DNA of 64,000 nucleotides. It comes from Alkalibacillus aidingensis (lineage in GTDB: Bacteria; Bacillota; Bacilli; Bacillales; Alkalibacillaceae). Of this stretch, positions 34,400-43,079 are shown in pieces. Made by a program: the position numbers and the translations under genes. Below the pieces are notes generated by a model that was not told the origin of the DNA, made no database searches, and worked only from the letters and a program-made list of their open reading frames with translations. The DNA lies in contig NZ_JABXWU010000003.1 of NCBI RefSeq assembly GCF_014595945.1, positions 62,001 through 126,000 of the forward strand. Direction: 5' to 3'. How positions within the stretch are numbered: position 1 is the first letter of the stretch; every line of letters starts with the position of its first letter.

Positions 34400-36142
34400 A
34401 TGATCTCGGTATTTAGAAAGTTATCTTGGTATTTTAAAGAACAATGGCTTCGCTATACACTGGCCATTTCAGCGCTACTCGTTGTCAATATCCTTGGTGT
34501 TATTCCGCCGATGTTGCTTGGGGAAGTCATTGATTTAATTCAGTATAACCAATTAACAGCAGCAAGGTTTTATGAGCTTTTGGCCATATTTATTGGACTT
34601 GTATTAACTATTTATGTGGTCTCATTTTATTGGGATTTTACCTTGTTTGGACGTGCGTTTTTATTAGAAAGGAAGATGCGTTCGAAATTAATGAATCATT
34701 TTATGCGAATGACACCTACTTTTTTTGGCCGATACCGAACAGGTGACTTGATGGCTAGAAGTACAAATGACCTACGTGCCATTATGATGACAGCAGGATT
34801 CGGTATTTTAACTTTAGTTGATGCAACGATGTTCATGATGTTGATCATTATGGTCATGTCAGTAATGATTAACTGGCATTTAACACTAGCGGCTTTAGTC
34901 CCTTTACCGATTATGGCTTTATTAATGCAGAGGTACGGTCGGGCGATTCACGAACGTTTTACAAAGGCGCAGTCTGCTTTTAGTGATTTAAATAATGACA
35001 CGTTGGAATCGATTCAAGGAGTTCGTGTGATTCGTGCCTTTGTGCAAGAAAAGTGGGATGACGAACGATTTAGTGATCAAACAGAGGAAGTCTTTCAGAA
35101 AAATATTGAAGTTGCTAAAATGGACGCTTTATTTGAACCAACGATAAAAGTATTAGTTGGATTGGCTTATACGATTGGATTAGGGTACGGTTCATATCTT
35201 GTTATTCAAGGTGTGATTACTATTGGTCAATTGGTTACTTTCAATGTGTATTTAGGGATGTTGATTTGGCCAATGTTTGCTGTTGGTGAGCTAATTAACG
35301 TGATGCAAAGAGGCAATGCCTCACTCGATCGAACCGATGAAATTCTGACACATGAGCCAGACGTTAAAGATCCTCTTAAGGAAGTGATGATTGAATCACC
35401 AGAGACGATTAGCTTTAATCAAGTCAGTTTTAGCTATCCACAGGCTGAATCTCATCAATTAAAGGAGATCAATTTACAAATTAATAAAGGTGAGACCATT
35501 GGCATTGTTGGTAAAACAGGTTCTGGGAAGACCACTTTAATCAGGCAATTGTTAAGAGAGTATCCAACACCGGAACAAGGTTCTGTGACCGTTGATTGTA
35601 TTCCAATTGACGAGATCCCCTTGTCTAAAACTCGGGAGTGGATTGGCTATGTCCCACAAGACCATATTTTGTTTTCCAAAACAGTTAGAGAAAACATTTT
35701 ATTTGGGAACATAAATGCTTCAGATGAAGAAGTCTACCGGATGCTAGAATTAGCCTCTCTACGTGAAGATATTGAGCAATTACCAGAAGGATTAGACACC
35801 TTAGTTGGTGAGAGTGGTGTGACTTTATCAGGGGGGCAGAAGCAGCGTGTGTCCTTAGCAAGAGCACTCGTAAAAGACCCCGAATGGTTAATCTTAGATG
35901 ATTCGTTATCAGCTGTAGATGGTCAAACCGAAGCCAAAATCATCCAACACTTGAAACAAGAACGTAGTCATAAAACGACGATCATTGCTGCTCACCGTTT
36001 ATCAGCTGTTAAACATGCCAATCAAATTATCGTACTTGATCAAGGTGAAATAGTTGAACATGGAACACATGATCAGCTTATGGCCTCTAAGAGTTGGTAC
36101 TGCCAACAATTTATTAAGCAACAAATGGAAGGGGGCGAATAA
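34400..36142 (+). CDS. bmrC: Heterodimeric multidrug ABC exporter, subunit with degenerate ATPase site (BmrC/YheI-like)
   Basis: A 580-residue half-transporter with six helices, then an ATPase domain: Walker A GKTGSGKTT (~371-379), signature LSGGQKQR, and Walker B LILDDSLSAVD. Asp501 stands where the catalytic glutamate should be, exactly the substitution seen in BmrC, so its own site is non-hydrolysing and it must pair with the neighbour. The start has GGGGGG upstream. The downstream gene begins one base after its stop. Family role: export of drugs such as ethidium and Hoechst dyes, induced by translation inhibitors. Confidence 0.9.
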   Translation: MISVFRKLSWYFKEQWLRYTLAISALLVVNILGVIPPMLLGEVIDLIQYNQLTAARFYELLAIFIGLVLTIYVVSFYWDFTLFGRAFLLERKMRSKLMNHFMRMTPTFFGRYRTGDLMARSTNDLRAIMMTAGFGILTLVDATMFMMLIIMVMSVMINWHLTLAALVPLPIMALLMQRYGRAIHERFTKAQSAFSDLNNDTLESIQGVRVIRAFVQEKWDDERFSDQTEEVFQKNIEVAKMDALFEPTIKVLVGLAYTIGLGYGSYLVIQGVITIGQLVTFNVYLGMLIWPMFAVGELINVMQRGNASLDRTDEILTHEPDVKDPLKEVMIESPETISFNQVSFSYPQAESHQLKEINLQINKGETIGIVGKTGSGKTTLIRQLLREYPTPEQGSVTVDCIPIDEIPLSKTREWIGYVPQDHILFSKTVRENILFGNINASDEEVYRMLELASLREDIEQLPEGLDTLVGESGVTLSGGQKQRVSLARALVKDPEWLILDDSLSAVDGQTEAKIIQHLKQERSHKTTIIAAHRLSAVKHANQIIVLDQGEIVEHGTHDQLMASKSWYCQQFIKQQMEGGE

Positions 36143-36143
36143 C

Positions 36144-38174
36144 ATGAAAGGTTTATCGACTGAAAAACGCCTTTTCCATTATGCTTTGCAGTATCAAAAG
36201 ACAATTTGGATTGGCCTGATCTGTTTAATTATTGCAGTCGTGATGGAGTTAAGTGGCCCCTTGATTGCCAAAAAGGTGATTGATGATCATATTGTTGGGG
36301 TCGCTAATCATTATGTGGTTACGGATGAGCAGACGGGTGAGGTTGAATATCAAGGTGAATATTATACACGCGTTGAGCGCCATGACTCTGCAAGTGGTGA
36401 GGAAGTTGTGACCCTATTTCAAGATGGCTTATCATTCTTCCTATTAGAAGAAGAAGTTCCGCTTAATGCTAGGTTTGTTGGAGAAGAGGGCTCTAATTAT
36501 GTTTTGGAAACGAATGAAACAGAGGTTATTGTAACAGGACAGTCGTTAACAACGGGTGAGGTATTTTATTTTTTTGAACCTGAAATCAGTTCAATTATGG
36601 CTTGGTTAGGACTATATTTAGGATTAATTCTAGGCTCGACAATTTTCCTATATTATAAAACATACCTACTACAATATGCTTCTAACCGAATTATTCAAAC
36701 GATGCGAAAGGATGTTTTTAAGCATATCCAACGCATTCCGATTCCCTATTTTATAGACCAACCAGCTGGAAAAATCGTTGCTCGTATCACCAATGATACA
36801 GAGGCAATCAAGGAGTTATATGAGAAGGTATTAGAAGTTTTCACTTCTGGTTTCATTTATATGTTTGGAATTTTTATTGCTTTATTTATCTTAGATGCTA
36901 GATTGGCTAGTATTTGCTTGCTTTTAATTCCAATTATGATCATATGGATGAAGGTTTATAAAAAAGTTGCCGGCGATTATAATCATGAGATTCGTGAAAC
37001 CAATAGCCGGATTAATGCTAATATTAATGAATCCATACAAGGAATGTCCATTATTCAAGCGTATAATCAGGTTGATCGAATGACAAGAGAGTTTGAGGAT
37101 TTAAACCACTATCACCATCGTTATCAAAAGAAGATGAACACGTTTACAGCAGCCACCTCATTTAACTTAGTTGATTTTCTTAGAAATGTCGCGTTTGTTG
37201 TGTTCATTATTTACTTTGGCGGATTGTCACTAGATGGCACAGGCATTGTGACTGCTGGTGTTCTTTACGCGTTTGTCGATTACTTAACGAGATTGTTTGA
37301 ACCAGTCAATCAGATCGTTAGTCAACTAGCGCAACTTGAGCAGTCAAGAGTGGCTGGTAGACGCGTATTTGAACTATTAGATGAAGATGGGGAAGAAGTC
37401 TACGAACAACCGATTTCTCGATACAATGGTCATGTTGAGTTTGATCAGGTCTCATTTGCTTATGAAAAAGATGAGTATGTCTTGAAAAACCTATCATTTT
37501 CTATTCAGCCGGGTGAAACAGCGGCTTTTGTCGGTCATACAGGTTCTGGAAAAAGCACCATCATGAATTTATTGTTTCGATTTTATGATCCATCTACAGG
37601 GCAAGTTTTAATTGATGGGAAACCGATTAGTAAATTATCAAGACAGCAAGCTAGAAGCCATATTGGTATTGTGCTTCAGGATCCGTTTATATTTACAGGC
37701 ACGATTCTTTCTAATGTAACGATGAATGATCCTCGGATTAGTCGAAAAGATGCAATACAGGCTTTAAAGGCGGTTGGTGCAGATCAATTTATTGAGAAGT
37801 TACCTAATCAATATGATGAGCCGGTTAAAGAAAAGGGGGCTGAGTTTTCCACTGGTCAAAGACAGTTATTATCTTTTGCTAGAGCTTTAGCTTTTGATCC
37901 TGCCATTTTAATATTAGATGAAGCAACAGCGAATATCGATACAGAGACAGAAGCAATGATTCAGGATGCATTAAAAGTGTTAAAGAAAGGAAGGACAACC
38001 TTGGTGATTGCCCATCGTTTGTCCACGATTCAAGATGCTGATCAAATCTTTGTACTAAAGCAGGGAGAATTGATTGAAAAAGGTACACACCAAACGCTCT
38101 TGCAAGAACAAGGTGAATACTATATGATGTATAAAATGCAGCTTGGACACCCCCACTCATATGCCTCGTTTTAA
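36144..38174 (+). CDS. bmrD: Heterodimeric multidrug ABC exporter, catalytic subunit (BmrD/YheH-like)
   Basis: A 676-residue half-transporter (ATG at 36144 behind GGGGGCG). Between the first two helices is an extracytoplasmic insert of ~90 residues (HHYVVTDEQTGEVEYQGE to TTGEVFYFF), a BmrD trait. Its ATPase domain has Walker A GHTGSGKST, Walker B LILDEATANID with the catalytic Glu, and a degenerate signature FSTGQRQ. The weak signature complements the weak Walker B of the partner to form the single inactive site; the other site is complete. This is the expected asymmetry of BmrCD-type pumps. Confidence 0.92.
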   Translation: MKGLSTEKRLFHYALQYQKTIWIGLICLIIAVVMELSGPLIAKKVIDDHIVGVANHYVVTDEQTGEVEYQGEYYTRVERHDSASGEEVVTLFQDGLSFFLLEEEVPLNARFVGEEGSNYVLETNETEVIVTGQSLTTGEVFYFFEPEISSIMAWLGLYLGLILGSTIFLYYKTYLLQYASNRIIQTMRKDVFKHIQRIPIPYFIDQPAGKIVARITNDTEAIKELYEKVLEVFTSGFIYMFGIFIALFILDARLASICLLLIPIMIIWMKVYKKVAGDYNHEIRETNSRINANINESIQGMSIIQAYNQVDRMTREFEDLNHYHHRYQKKMNTFTAATSFNLVDFLRNVAFVVFIIYFGGLSLDGTGIVTAGVLYAFVDYLTRLFEPVNQIVSQLAQLEQSRVAGRRVFELLDEDGEEVYEQPISRYNGHVEFDQVSFAYEKDEYVLKNLSFSIQPGETAAFVGHTGSGKSTIMNLLFRFYDPSTGQVLIDGKPISKLSRQQARSHIGIVLQDPFIFTGTILSNVTMNDPRISRKDAIQALKAVGADQFIEKLPNQYDEPVKEKGAEFSTGQRQLLSFARALAFDPAILILDEATANIDTETEAMIQDALKVLKKGRTTLVIAHRLSTIQDADQIFVLKQGELIEKGTHQTLLQEQGEYYMMYKMQLGHPHSYASF

Positions 38175-38218
38175 GTTTTGTATAATAGGAGGGGAGGCGA
38201 AATAGTGTGGTAGGGGTG

Positions 38219-38426
38219 TCTATACGGAAATTAACAGTTAGATCGGGAAAAATGGTATTGAGAGAGGTTATCTATACCGAAAACGCCGATCAATGTTGAG
38301 AAAAACGTTTAGAGTGAGGCTCTCTACACCGAAATTAGTGATTAAAGTTGAAAAAATCGTATAGAAGGCCTCTGTCTACTCTAAAATTAGCCGTCAAATC
38401 GATAAAAATGTCGTAGAGACCTGTTG
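38219..38426. repeat. 52-bp tandem repeat array B (four diverged units)
   Basis: Four gap-free units of 52 bp begin at 38219, 38271, 38323 and 38375, each starting TCTA(T/C)... and containing GAAA, an AT-rich centre and AAAAA followed by GTATAGAG-like sequence. The start and end of each unit are roughly complementary (unit 1 TCTATAC... GGTATTGA; unit 4 GTCTAC... GTAGAGAC), so each can form a hairpin. Same period as array A (19433), weakly similar sequence, no coding potential. It fills the gap between the pump and the protease gene. Confidence 0.85.
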
Positions 38427-38453
38427 AAAAGCCATTTCTAAGGAGCAATTGCG

Positions 38454-39272
38454 ATGTCTGATGATCGACGCTATGAAACTGAAGATGAAAAAGACTTATA
38501 TGAAGACCTAGATGAAGAAGAGATGTATGAGATCTTACAAGAGGAAAAGGAGCGCATACGTCAAAAACGTCGTGTCGAGAAGAAACAGGAACCTAAGCGT
38601 CGTTTTCCCCGGTGGATTTTTTGGCTTATTGCTCTGTTTCTGTTTATTAATGCTGCCATTGCCATTCCTAGTATGTTCTCATTACCGGCGATTGACTTTG
38701 TCAAAACGTCCGCTCAACTCATGTTAGATGAGGATGTTCAAAAATATCGAGAATCGATTGTCACGGTCGACACAGGTAGTGGTCGAGGAACAGGGTTTTC
38801 TTTTACTAATGATGGATATATATTAACCAACTATCATGTAATTGAAGAGAGGGAGCAACTATGGGTTTACTTTAAGGAAGATGGTCCATATGGTGCAACC
38901 ATTGAAGAGGTTTATCCTGAAATTGATTTAGCCGTACTCAAAACGGAGGCTAGTAATTTTCCACATCTAGACTTAGCCTTGCAAACTGAGTATGAGTCAA
39001 ATGAACCTTTCTATTTTATTGGTAGCCCTTTAGGCTTTAGTGGGATTGCAAATGAAGGTGAAATTATTGGAGAAATGACGGTGTCTGGCATTGATTCCCC
39101 TGTACTAATGTTAGATGCACCGATCTATAGTGGTAATAGTGGTAGTCCAGTTATTAATGAGTCTGGTGAAGTTATAGCCATTATTTATGCAACGTTAAAT
39201 CATGACACATATGGTAGAATAGGCTTGGCTGTTCCAATTGATGCTTATTATGATTTTCAACAGAAAGAATGA
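38454..39272 (+). CDS. Membrane-anchored trypsin-like serine protease (HtrA-type catalytic domain, no PDZ)
   Basis: A 272-residue protein. It has a charged cytoplasmic N-terminus of ~48 residues rich in Asp/Glu/Arg/Lys, one helix (FPRWIFWLIALFLFINAAIAIPS), then an extracellular protease. The catalytic triad is His in LTNYHVIEE, Asp in EIDLAVLK and Ser in YSGNSGSPVI, with GTGFSFTNDGYILTN before the His. HtrA proteins usually have a C-terminal PDZ domain, absent here. It stands directly upstream of sigI-rsgI on the same strand. AAGGAGC precedes the ATG. Confidence 0.88.
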   Translation: MSDDRRYETEDEKDLYEDLDEEEMYEILQEEKERIRQKRRVEKKQEPKRRFPRWIFWLIALFLFINAAIAIPSMFSLPAIDFVKTSAQLMLDEDVQKYRESIVTVDTGSGRGTGFSFTNDGYILTNYHVIEEREQLWVYFKEDGPYGATIEEVYPEIDLAVLKTEASNFPHLDLALQTEYESNEPFYFIGSPLGFSGIANEGEIIGEMTVSGIDSPVLMLDAPIYSGNSGSPVINESGEVIAIIYATLNHDTYGRIGLAVPIDAYYDFQQKE

Positions 39273-39276
39273 TAAA

Positions 39277-39305
39277 ACACCCATAAAGATTAGACTGTTT
39301 TCGAA
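39277..39305 (+). promoter_or_regulatory. Candidate SigI-dependent promoter of sigI-rsgI
   Basis: ACACCCATAAAG (39277-39288) followed after 13 bases by CGAA (39302-39305) resembles the C-rich, A-tract -35 and CGAA -10 described for SigI. Autoregulation is typical of sigI. Confidence 0.4.
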
Positions 39306-39332
39306 AAATATATTAGTTGGGGGTGGTGAGGG

Positions 39333-40073
39333 GTGTTACAACGTCAAGTAGATCAAGATGACGTTACCCTCGAGGAACAGGTGGTAGCTGTTCAGCATGG
39401 CGATGAGAATGCCCGTCACCATCTGTTATCGAGCTATCAACCGTTCATTGCAACTGCTGTTTCAAAGGTTTGTAAAAGATATATAGACACAAAGCAGGAT
39501 GACGAGTTTAGTATCGGGTTAATGGCGTTTAATGAGGCCCTTGATTCTTATTCAAAAGATAAAGGTAGTTCTTTTTTAACCTTTGCTCGGTTAGTTATTT
39601 CCAGGAAAGTGATAGATTATATCAGAAAAGAATCCAATCATTTCGGGACTGTTTCCTTAGATCAATCAGAGGAAGATGAGGATCAATCACCGACAGACTG
39701 GAAATTATCCCATGCTGCCAAACAAGCATTTGAACAAGACCAGGACGCTTGGTATCGTCAGATCGAAATTGAAGAGTATAACCAAAAGCTTAAAGAGTAT
39801 AAGCTTTCTTTTTCAGAGTTGGCAACCATTTCACCAAAGCATCATGATGCTAAGGAGTCTGCTAAAGAAGTTGCAAGGGTCGTTTATCATAATGATGAAA
39901 TCAGAGAATATGTGTTAACTAAAAAAAGGCTACCGATCAAAAAGGTCGAGCCACTCGTTAGTGTGAGTAAAAAAACAATCGAACGTAACCGAAAATATAT
40001 ATTAGCTATTTTTATTCTTTTAACAGAAGATTTTATGTACTTAAAGGATTATGTACAGGGGGTGAGTGAATAA
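39333..40073 (+). CDS. sigI: RNA polymerase sigma factor SigI
   Basis: A 246-residue sigma-70-family protein of the SigI group. It has HHLLSSYQPFIATAVSKVCKRYID near the N-terminus, EFSIGLMAFNEALDSYSKDKGSSFLTFARLVISRKVIDYIRKE (sigma-2-like), and a C-terminal region with LPIKKVEPLVSVSKKTIERNRKYILAIFILLTEDF. SigI responds to heat and cell-wall stress in B. subtilis and is held by RsgI. Starts with GTG. Its stop codon TAA overlaps the rsgI ATG by one base, so translation is coupled. Confidence 0.93.
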   Translation: MLQRQVDQDDVTLEEQVVAVQHGDENARHHLLSSYQPFIATAVSKVCKRYIDTKQDDEFSIGLMAFNEALDSYSKDKGSSFLTFARLVISRKVIDYIRKESNHFGTVSLDQSEEDEDQSPTDWKLSHAAKQAFEQDQDAWYRQIEIEEYNQKLKEYKLSFSELATISPKHHDAKESAKEVARVVYHNDEIREYVLTKKRLPIKKVEPLVSVSKKTIERNRKYILAIFILLTEDFMYLKDYVQGVSE

Positions 40074-41347
40074 TGAAAGGGATCGTTGTTGAGAAGAAGG
40101 GTCATCATCATATTGTTATGACATCAGATGGGTCTTTTTATAAGACTAAGTTAGAATCGGCCGTTTTTATTGGTGAAGAAGTAACATTTAATCCATTAGA
40201 AACAACAGGATTCTCTTTTGACTCGCTCTTATCCTGGGTGCAGAATCGTATTCAATGGAAAGCTGTTACAGCTTTTGTACTGTGTTTAGCGCTAGTATTC
40301 CCATTTTATTCATGGATCAATCAGGAGCAAGTTCATGCTTATGTTAGTATTGATATTAATCCAAGCATTGAGTTAAGTGTTGACCAAACCTATGAAGTAA
40401 TTGGAGCTGAACCACTTAATAGTGATGGGTCTAAGTTATTAGATGAAATGGGTGGCATCCAAGGTCAAAGCTTACAAAACGTGTCATCTGAAGTGCTTAT
40501 ATTAAGTAAAGAGTTGGGGTATTTAGAAGAAGATCATAACATTTTTCTAGGGATTAGTTACGCAGATCAGCTTTTAGAAAATGAAGATTATTCATTAGAC
40601 TCCTTATCATCCGATCTACTATCTAGTTATGAAGGTGATATTAGTATTACCTCATTTATTGTCCCAAAGGATATACGAGATGAAGCGAAAGATGAAAATA
40701 CATCTATGAATGTAATTTACGCTTCTGAAATGGTGTTCGGATCACTTGAGCAAGAAGATGATTACGTAGTCGAAGATCGAACAGAATCTGATGATTCATC
40801 TGAGAATCCTGAGTCAAATAACCAATCGGAAGATCATCCACAAGAGGACCGACTACAAGAAGTGATGGAACACTTTTTAGAAAAGTCTAATCGCGATGAC
40901 CTTCCACCAGGGCTTCAAAAGAAAATAGATGATTCACAAACAGCAGAAGACCAACGTGAATCAGAAAATCAGTCATCTGACCAAGGTTCATCAGAAGAAA
41001 ATGATCACCCTTCTGAAAATGGGAAAAATAACGGAAAGGGTCATCAAGAGGATCAATCTAAAGATGGTCCACCTGATGACCATCCGGTATTTGGTGAAGA
41101 CGGACCACCTGGTCAAAATAAGAGTGATGACGATGAAGGCGAGGATTCATCAGAAGAGCCTGATCAAGAAAATAAGGGTAACTCAAACAATAATAATGGA
41201 AACGGCAAAGGCAATGGGAATGGTAATGAAAAAGGCCCAGGTAACAAGGGAAATAATCAAGGAAACAAGGGGTCATCGGATAAAAAAGGCCCACCTTGGT
41301 TAAATGATTTTGTTCCACCTGGATTAAATAAGAAAAATGATGATTAA
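40073..41347 (+). CDS. rsgI: Anti-sigma-I factor RsgI
   Basis: A 424-residue single-pass membrane protein. The N-terminal RsgI domain (1-~50) binds SigI inside the cell. A helix at ~63-82 (WKAVTAFVLCLALVFPFYSW) is followed by the conserved extracytoplasmic domain starting AYVSIDINPSIELSVD. Asn96-Pro97 in DINPSIE corresponds to the bond reported to self-cleave in RsgI proteins. From ~225 the tail is Glu/Asp/Ser-rich, then Gly/Asn/Lys repeats (GNGKGNGNGNEKGPGN), a long disordered extension likely in the cell wall. Confidence 0.93.
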   Translation: MKGIVVEKKGHHHIVMTSDGSFYKTKLESAVFIGEEVTFNPLETTGFSFDSLLSWVQNRIQWKAVTAFVLCLALVFPFYSWINQEQVHAYVSIDINPSIELSVDQTYEVIGAEPLNSDGSKLLDEMGGIQGQSLQNVSSEVLILSKELGYLEEDHNIFLGISYADQLLENEDYSLDSLSSDLLSSYEGDISITSFIVPKDIRDEAKDENTSMNVIYASEMVFGSLEQEDDYVVEDRTESDDSSENPESNNQSEDHPQEDRLQEVMEHFLEKSNRDDLPPGLQKKIDDSQTAEDQRESENQSSDQGSSEENDHPSENGKNNGKGHQEDQSKDGPPDDHPVFGEDGPPGQNKSDDDEGEDSSEEPDQENKGNSNNNNGNGKGNGNGNEKGPGNKGNNQGNKGSSDKKGPPWLNDFVPPGLNKKNDD

Positions 41348-41357
41348 GAAAACTTAC

Positions 41358-41395
41358 TGTCTCAGTAGTCATTATGACAACTGGGACATTTTTTT
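41358..41395 (+). terminator. Terminator after rsgI
   Basis: TGTCTCAGT pairs with ACTGGGACA (one G-U), followed by TTTTTTT. Confidence 0.8.
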
Positions 41396-41401
41396 GATGA
41401 C

Positions 41402-41430
41402 TTAAACTTAGCTTGGAATCGTAGTATAAT
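41402..41430 (+). promoter_or_regulatory. Sigma-A promoter of the 513-residue protein / exporter cluster
   Basis: TTAAAC (41402-41407) and TATAAT (41425-41430), spacer 17 bp, 46 bp before the start codon. Confidence 0.65.
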
Positions 41431-41476
41431 AGTAAAACATGGTCATTATTCACGCGTTGAGGTGTAGGAGGATTAG

Positions 41477-43018
41477 ATGGTTCAGCTGAACGGTAAGCAT
41501 AAAAGAAACTTACATATAAATAGTAAAAAGGTAATCTTATTTGTCGTTGTCAGCGTAATTCTGATCGTCTTGGCAGCTACCATCTATGCTTACCAGATAT
41601 TTTTTTCTCATCCACTTGTTAAGTATGCAGAAGCAGAGAAGCAAACGATGGAAGATATTGATTCATTGACCAGTCATTTTTATGATAATGAAGAAGTGAT
41701 TAATGATCGTTTGCAGAGTACCGCCAGTGAATCAAATATGACCATCACAGGTAATATTTCTGTGGATCAACAAGCATCAAACGAGATAAGCGCCCTGATT
41801 GACACTTTGCGTAGTTTGTTAATGACTACACAAATTGAGGCGACTCGCCACTTGCTTCCCGAAGAAGAAGTCTCCTTTGATCTCGGGCTAGATATTATGG
41901 GAATGAATGTGTTTAATAGTCATTTATATCAAGATGAACAGCTGACAGCCATTCAATCAGATGTTTTATATGACCAACCTTTAGGATTTGAACACGAAGG
42001 ATTAGAAGATCGGTTGACCGTTGGTAGCTTTCCCCGTCTTTATCAGCAACAAAGTGAGTTTTTTACGGGAAGAGATATTCAAAGCAGTTTTTTCGATCAG
42101 GTGACCTTTTTTATCGATTATTTCAATAATCTAAATATGGAAACGACAGAGGACGTCGAAATAGATGGAGAGAAGCTTGCTCGATTTGATGTTGAAATAT
42201 CTGAGGATGAATTTCAAGGTTTGTTGCTTGAGTTGGTTAATCACCTTGAAGAAGAGCAATTAGTTAATTCTTTTCAAGCTCAGCAATTTTATACGACAGA
42301 TGAGAGCTATTTTGATGAATTACGAAGCATAATTGAAAAGATCAATTTACCAGAGGGAATAACTTATCAAGCGTATTATACGAATGATTATGTAGCTTAC
42401 CGTGAACTTTCTGGTACATGGTTAATCGATGGACAAACTTATGATATGAGCGGGTTGATGGATACACGTATAGACGATCAAACCTATCGTCTTGATTCTA
42501 AATTTGAGGTGAAAAGTTTAGAAGGAGAATGGACCTTTGATTTCAGCTCAAATGGTGAGCCAAAGGACGATGGTTATATTATTAATCGGAAAATGGGCTT
42601 AGGTCATGGGGAATTGTTACAACTCGCTGTGGACATGGATTCGTTTTATGATGAAGATAAGATGAAAACTGATTTTGAGCTAAAACATGAAAATGATCAT
42701 ACCACGTCTGAAATGTCTGGATCATTAGTACAGGAAAGCACTGTATCTGAAGACTCAGCTTATCGCAATTATGAGTTGACGAGCCAATTTAACATACCAA
42801 CATTATGGTCTGACCATGCAGCAGGATATGAAGTTGATTTGAATGTTGAGCAAGATCTTCGTTTTATGGAAAACCTCGAGGTTCCACAAATCAATCTTGA
42901 AGACGTTAAAAGGATTGACCTGTTGAGTGAACAGCAACGGTTAAAGTTTAAATCTGAACTTGAAGAGCATGTCGAGAGTTATTTTGATCAATTTTTGGAG
43001 TCAATTCTCCCGTTTTAG
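41477..43018 (+). CDS. Membrane-anchored extracytoplasmic protein, unknown family
   Basis: A 513-residue protein with a basic N-terminus, one helix (~21-42: ILFVVVSVILIVLAATIYAYQIF) and a large, acidic extracellular domain. That domain has alternating beta-like strands (YDMSGLMDTRIDDQTYRLDSKFEV, GEWTFDFSSNGEP) and ends in a coiled-coil-like helix (RLKFKSELEEHVESYFDQFLESI). No catalytic motif is visible and I do not recognise the family. Own promoter and GTAGGAGG upstream. 61 bp before the exporter genes 43080-45995 on the same strand, no terminator seen between, so it may work with them. Confidence 0.75.
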   Translation: MVQLNGKHKRNLHINSKKVILFVVVSVILIVLAATIYAYQIFFSHPLVKYAEAEKQTMEDIDSLTSHFYDNEEVINDRLQSTASESNMTITGNISVDQQASNEISALIDTLRSLLMTTQIEATRHLLPEEEVSFDLGLDIMGMNVFNSHLYQDEQLTAIQSDVLYDQPLGFEHEGLEDRLTVGSFPRLYQQQSEFFTGRDIQSSFFDQVTFFIDYFNNLNMETTEDVEIDGEKLARFDVEISEDEFQGLLLELVNHLEEEQLVNSFQAQQFYTTDESYFDELRSIIEKINLPEGITYQAYYTNDYVAYRELSGTWLIDGQTYDMSGLMDTRIDDQTYRLDSKFEVKSLEGEWTFDFSSNGEPKDDGYIINRKMGLGHGELLQLAVDMDSFYDEDKMKTDFELKHENDHTTSEMSGSLVQESTVSEDSAYRNYELTSQFNIPTLWSDHAAGYEVDLNVEQDLRFMENLEVPQINLEDVKRIDLLSEQQRLKFKSELEEHVESYFDQFLESILPF

Positions 43019-43079
43019 CACGATAAAGTTAGATCTATTTGAATTTAAATAAGGTTATTCCAGAAAGGGGCAGGGAGAA

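Noticed and set aside
41058-41453. Antisense frame opposite the rsgI tail
   Set aside because: Produced by the repetitive Gly/Asn/Asp codons of rsgI; no supporting signals.
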